A stretch of DNA of 64,000 bases. Source: Pithys albifrons albifrons (taxonomy: Eukaryota; Chordata; Aves; Passeriformes; Thamnophilidae). The notes below the pieces were generated by a model, which searched no databases, was not told the DNA's origin, and saw only the letters and a program-made list of their open reading frames with translations. This document shows, one piece after another, positions 59,201 to 64,000 of the stretch. Position 1 is the first letter of the stretch; each line of letters opens with the position of its first letter. Position numbers and translations under genes: made by a program. The stretch lies in contig NC_092470.1 of NCBI RefSeq assembly GCF_047495875.1, positions 15,723,001-15,787,000 on the forward strand, written 5' to 3'.

Positions 59201-62200
59201 GAAGGGCTGGGCTGGAGGGATGTTCATCCTTCCAGTACCACAAAGCTGCTGACACCTATGCACACAGGTGAGACTTGACCCCCGGGCAGGTGACCAAGCC
59301 TATGTTTTGTGGGATACATTTAGCTTTATATGGGATTTCTTCACCTTGGGAAGGACACTGGACTGGAGTGAACCAGGTAACCAGTGAGAGATGGACTGCA
59401 AGGCTGTATTTGCTGTCTGGAGCACAGCAACCTTTTCTTTCCCCTATCCCCCATGAATGCCTCAGTGTGGAGATGCTGTGAACGTGTGATGCTGGGTTGC
59501 TGTTCTGATCTTTAGCCTTTTCCTTGGCTTGAGCCTGAACTATCTATTTGGGACATTTTAGTGAAATCAATTCCTTTCTTGGTTGCATTTTGGAGAAAGG
59601 TGCCATGGCCCCATCCTCATCAAGGGCCAGAGAAAACTCCCCAGTTCTGAGCCCCACAGAGAAGATTAAGCCAGTTGGAAACCCAAAATAAAACACTAGC
59701 TTCACTCCATTTTTCAAGAGGTTAAAAAAACCCCAACTATTGTGCTAATGAAGCTATTCTTTCTGAGTAGATAATCCAAAACATTGCTGCAGAGCTGGCC
59801 AAAATGTCTGAGGAACAATTTCCCCCCCCCCCATTTTCATGAAAGTTCATAGTAACATTGCAAATAAGATAAGAAAAGAAGTGTTCAGTTACAATTGTGT
59901 AGTGCTTTGTGATCACAAACAGATTCTGTAATCCCTACTCAGGGGGTTTCAGAGCTGAATTTAGCTTATTTCAGAGCATAAAGTTGAGCTCAGCCAAGAC
60001 TGCTCTCCTACTCTGTATGATCTTCATCTGCGCTCTGATCACACAAGAGACCTGTGGGGCAAGCCAGGCTGCACAACCAAGCAACATCTCACAGATGTAT
60101 CAGCTGCGCTGGCTGGACCCCAAACTTCCTTTTTGCCTATACAACAATTTATTAATATTCTTCTATTTCTTAGCTTTAAATTGACTCTTGCTTTAAGCAT
60201 CAAAACCTGATTCCAGTTCAGCTGCAGCCACTAATGGCTTCATATCCCAGAGATGTGAAGCTCTTCACCATGGCTGAGACTGAGCATTTATGGGCTCTGA
60301 CCTGGTCAGTGTTGTGGGGATATGGCCCATGGGCAAAGGCAGGATCCTGAGCAGATGGAAATATCCCTCTTCCCTTGCCTGTGCTTCTAAACCATCTGAC
60401 CTCAAGGTATTTGCAGCAGGCATGGGAGTAGTCCCTTGGGTTCAGCGTGGCCATCTTGTGTTAAATTTAGGCACAAGTTAAAATACCTAACTGAGGGAGG
60501 GCCTTGGAGTGATATTTATAGCAGAGCAATCCTTGTCACTTATAGGGACTTAATGGAGCAATGCAATCCACAGGAAACGTGAAATTCAGTGCCAGGCTGT
60601 GCATGGATAAAACTATAGGGACAGAGAGATGGACAGGAGTCAAGTGCTTTTGGACTTCTGGAGAGCAGCCCCAGCTGCTCATGGCTTCTGCTGCCATTCC
60701 TTGACTTTATGTCACAAGATGGAAAGAGCAAAGGACAGAAGGTCAGTGGCAAGAGGATGCCCTTCTGCAAAAATAGTCCATCACTGAGGTACAGAGCTCT
60801 ACCTCCATTTCCAGACAGCTGTTAGAGAAACATTTTCACATCTTATGTCTCCTAGAGCAATCTACAAAGAGTAGCTTAGAGAGGTATTTGGGTTTAATGT
60901 GAATTTGGGTTGCAGTTTGCAAAAATGCTTTGTTCCTAAAGTGCTGATTAGATTTGCTGCAGAGACTGGTGCGTTAGAGACAAGTCTAGCTAGAAGGTGA
61001 GTAAAAAGTCACCTGCCAGGTGATTTGGAGGGCCCGGAACTTCTTAGATAATTCAGTCACATCAGGTGCCTCATGCAAGACACCAGCTTTAGAGTCTTTA
61101 GTTCAGAAGGCTGCATCTGGAAAGTGAGTGGTAGGGGAAAATTAAGTTCACTTGTAAAGTTCAGCTGAGAATTTTGGGGTTGTTTTGCAGATAATGTTAA
61201 CTTCAGTCTTAATCACTGGGAATAAAGAGTAATGAAGGTTGGCGTTCCAGAAAGCAAAGGCACTCCATGGAGGGGCTCAATGCCAGCAAAATGGCATGAA
61301 GACCCTGAAGAAGGATTAAATTATTAATACCAGTTGCTGAAGTCATCTAAAACCCTTCTCCCCCAAAAGCGGCTATTTCAGGCTGTGTGTTGCCCACCCC
61401 CGTGGAGAGGCTGAAGCCCCACCGTGCAGGGCTGATGTTCCTCTTCCCGGGACCCGCCACCGTCCCCTCGCTGCTGCCAGTGCTTCGCTATCACTCCCTG
61501 CTCCGCTCCAGCGCCTCCTCACCAGGGGAATACAAATTGGGCAGCACTGAAGCATATGGAGGGGAAGAATGCTCAGCTGTGAATTTCGGGAATGGGTATT
61601 ATACAAACCCAGCCACCAGCACGTCACCTTTTCAAAGGCTTCAAATCCGCTACAAATTGCTTCTGAATGACAATGGGAATTTCTCGCCCTTCACAAAGCC
61701 CCCCATATTAGCATCTTTATTGGAATAAACTAGCTAATTTCTGCGTTGAAGGGCTGGTCTGGAGAATCCCTAATTCTAATTAGATGGATATTCAGCAGCA
61801 CCCTGATGCTTGCGGGGTGTCCAGTCCGGCAAGGACTCACCACCTGTCCAAGTCCGGATCAGACAAAGAGAAGGGGACAGCTCGGTCCCTGGGGCCAGCA
61901 GCAAAGCAGGACATTGTAGGGACCGACGGGTCCTTTTAATCCTCAATTTGTTCTTTGTGCCATTTGCTAATTCCCAGGCACAGGGTGGGGAGGATGAACC
62001 TGCCCTTGCAGGAATAATGAAAATCTGTGCCCTTCACCATCCATCAGGTCTCTGTATGACAAATATACCTACGGCTAAGCCAGGCTGACTGATGGCAGCT
62101 GGACCAAAGCACTTATGGAGTAGAAGGAGATTCAGTCTGTCTGTCTATCCATCCTGAACAACTGTGTGGCAGCTTGTAATTATTTTCAGCACTTATCGTG

Positions 62201-64000
62201 TAAAATGTTTATGGTGTTTCTCCAAACCAAGGGCCGATGCCTTGCAGTTGGCAGTGGTGCACAGATGAAATTTCTTTTTTGTTGTTAACAATTAGAGTCC
62301 ATTAGGAAAAAAGAAAAAAAAAAGAAGAGATATGCCAAATTCCACAAATATAAATATTCCAAATCTAAACTTTGATGATTTTGCAGACAAGCAGAGCTTA
62401 TTTCTCACTATGGATTGAAAATGTGAAGACTTGGGAGGGCTTTGCCTAGATGTGTGCTCGCTGGAAGAGAGTATAATTGAGCAGTGCTGGCCTGGCAATA
62501 GCCAGGATGGCTCAGCACTGTCCCAGGACTGTCTCCCCAAATAATCCTGATCTAGCTCAGAGTACCAGCCATACTGTAGTAACTGCAGTGTTACCAGAGG
62601 AAGACTGGGCTATGTGACTTCTTGCCTGTGGCAGATATCATTCATCTCTGATCTGTTTGGCCAAAGTATCTCAGATCAGTTGCATTCAGTTGCTCTCACT
62701 GTCAGCAGGACAATATTTCCTCCTTGTTTTTATGTTAAACTCTCAGATTTAACCCATGGGGCATGGTTGTTCAGCAGCATTGAAGTCTCCATGGTGACAT
62801 TTGTGAGGAACAGGTCCTTTGAATTTTATTCTCTTGCAAGGTCAGAATAGGAGGAGGAATGCTGAAAATTTCTCATCTCTGTGCTGAATAAACATAGCCT
62901 GAAGGCAAAGCAGGGATAGTTTTGACACTGTCTGTTTAATTGTCGGAAGAGTGAAACCCCCACAGATGTGCAGCATCAGAGGCAAAGCTGGTGAGTCCAG
63001 AGTGATTATGACTGTTTCGCCTCTACCAGTGTGCTGTGGACCAGGCAAAGCAGTAAATCCATGCCAGGTTGCTCACTCCATGCTTCTCCTATGGATAAAT
63101 ATAGGCTCAGCCTCTCCCTATGGTGCTTCCTGAGAGCAGCTCGCTGCCCTTTATGCAGAGCACCAACCACCCAGCTTGCAAACCCATTCCTTTTCTCTGC
63201 CTCCCACCTCTCTGAGGGTTAATGGAAACAGGAGATGGCCTGCTGAAATGCCAGTAAACAAGGCTCAGCTGCTGAGGGGGGAGAAGGTCAAAGGACAAAA
63301 ATGAGAACAAGTCCATACGCAGCCCAGCGGCTGCTGCTGCCACCTGCCCCAGCCCCAGGATGGAAATTGTTGCTTGACTCTCCCTTCCTCCCATTGAAGG
63401 TGTCACCCTTCATCCAGGCTCTTCTTGTATTTCAGTGTATTTGCCAGAGGGTTTCTTCTTCCCCAGACCAGCAGCTCATAAAGGTCCCATGGATGCAACT
63501 TATCCCATTCTGGTTGTCTCATTTTTATGAGGAGGCACAATAGATTTTGCTGAGGAGGGGATTTGAGCCAACATGTGCAGAGCAGTGTGTGTTTGCTGCC
63601 CATCACCCACGCCACCAGGCCACCTCCATGCCTGATGCAGCATGTTACAGAAGCGGATGGCAGAGCCTGAACCATGGTGATGTGTGACCATGGATAAGCC
63701 TTGGAGCAGACTCACTTATGCTGGAAGAATCATATTTGAGAATATTTCCACCAACCACTGATAAGCAGCCACTGCTGGGGTGGGATGTAGGAGCCTTGAT
63801 ATAGGCTTTCCTATCCCTTGTGAGTGCTCCTATCCCAAGTATCAACCATCTTTCAGCAGTGCTCTGGTGATGGGATTAACATGCATTAGGAGGTTTTGTT
63901 CTCGTCTCTCACAGGGAGGATCAGATGCAGTGAAATATCTCATTTTGCTGGTTGCTTTTTGAAAAATGTGTGGTATGTGTTAACGTTAGAAAGGCAAGGT
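56262..64000. other. Non-coding flank upstream of RGMA
   Basis: About 7.7 kb without a supportable gene. It has one CR1 fragment (58465-58540), an 11-base C run near 59822 and AT-rich stretches near 61540-61770 and 61920-62240 that read like conserved non-coding DNA. Open frames are short and without recognisable domains. Confidence 0.7.
58465..58540 (-). repeat. CR1 LINE 3'-end fragment (RGMA upstream flank)
   Basis: Contains CATAGAATCATAGAATGATT followed by TGGGTTGGAAGGGACCTTTA, reverse-oriented CR1 3' end. Confidence 0.92.

Overview
This is a vertebrate nuclear DNA window, almost certainly from a bird. It carries fragments of CR1 LINEs ending in the typical avian 3' tail, has compact introns and CpG-island promoters, and contains two genes that lie side by side tail-to-tail in the human 15q26 region: CHD2 on the plus strand and RGMA on the minus strand. 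The species cannot be fixed from sequence alone.

Region 1 (1-28160): the 3' five-sixths of CHD2, a chromodomain helicase DNA-binding chromatin remodeler. Thirty-one coding exons can be placed, from the middle of chromodomain 1 to the stop codon at 24965-24967. All splice phases join, giving 1529 residues, so about 300 N-terminal residues lie upstream of the window. A 3' UTR of about 3.2 kb follows, ending near an ATTAAA signal at 28136.

Region 2 (about 28160-30750): a short intergenic gap between two convergent 3' ends. It has no gene, but it has one good CTCF-like motif and a weaker one.

Region 3 (30750-about 56150): RGMA, read right to left. Four coding exons can be placed: a 14-nt first coding exon in a CpG island (55762-55775), 48503-48618, 36218-36729 and 33255-33962. 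They sum to 1350 nt, or 449 residues plus stop, about the usual length of the family. A 3' UTR of about 2.5 kb ends near an AATAAA at 30770-30775. The large introns hold CR1 pieces, a second CpG island, a G-rich minisatellite and several stretches that look like regulatory elements, one with a near-perfect SOX-OCT composite site.

Region 4 (about 56150-64000): non-coding flank upstream of RGMA, with one CR1 fragment and no gene I can support.

The two genes are not known to form a pathway. CHD2 acts in the nucleus on chromatin; RGMA is a GPI-anchored neural guidance molecule and BMP co-receptor. I see no new gene system. The most useful results are the full RGMA gene model including its tiny first coding exon, the SOX-OCT site in an RGMA intron, and candidate boundary and enhancer elements.
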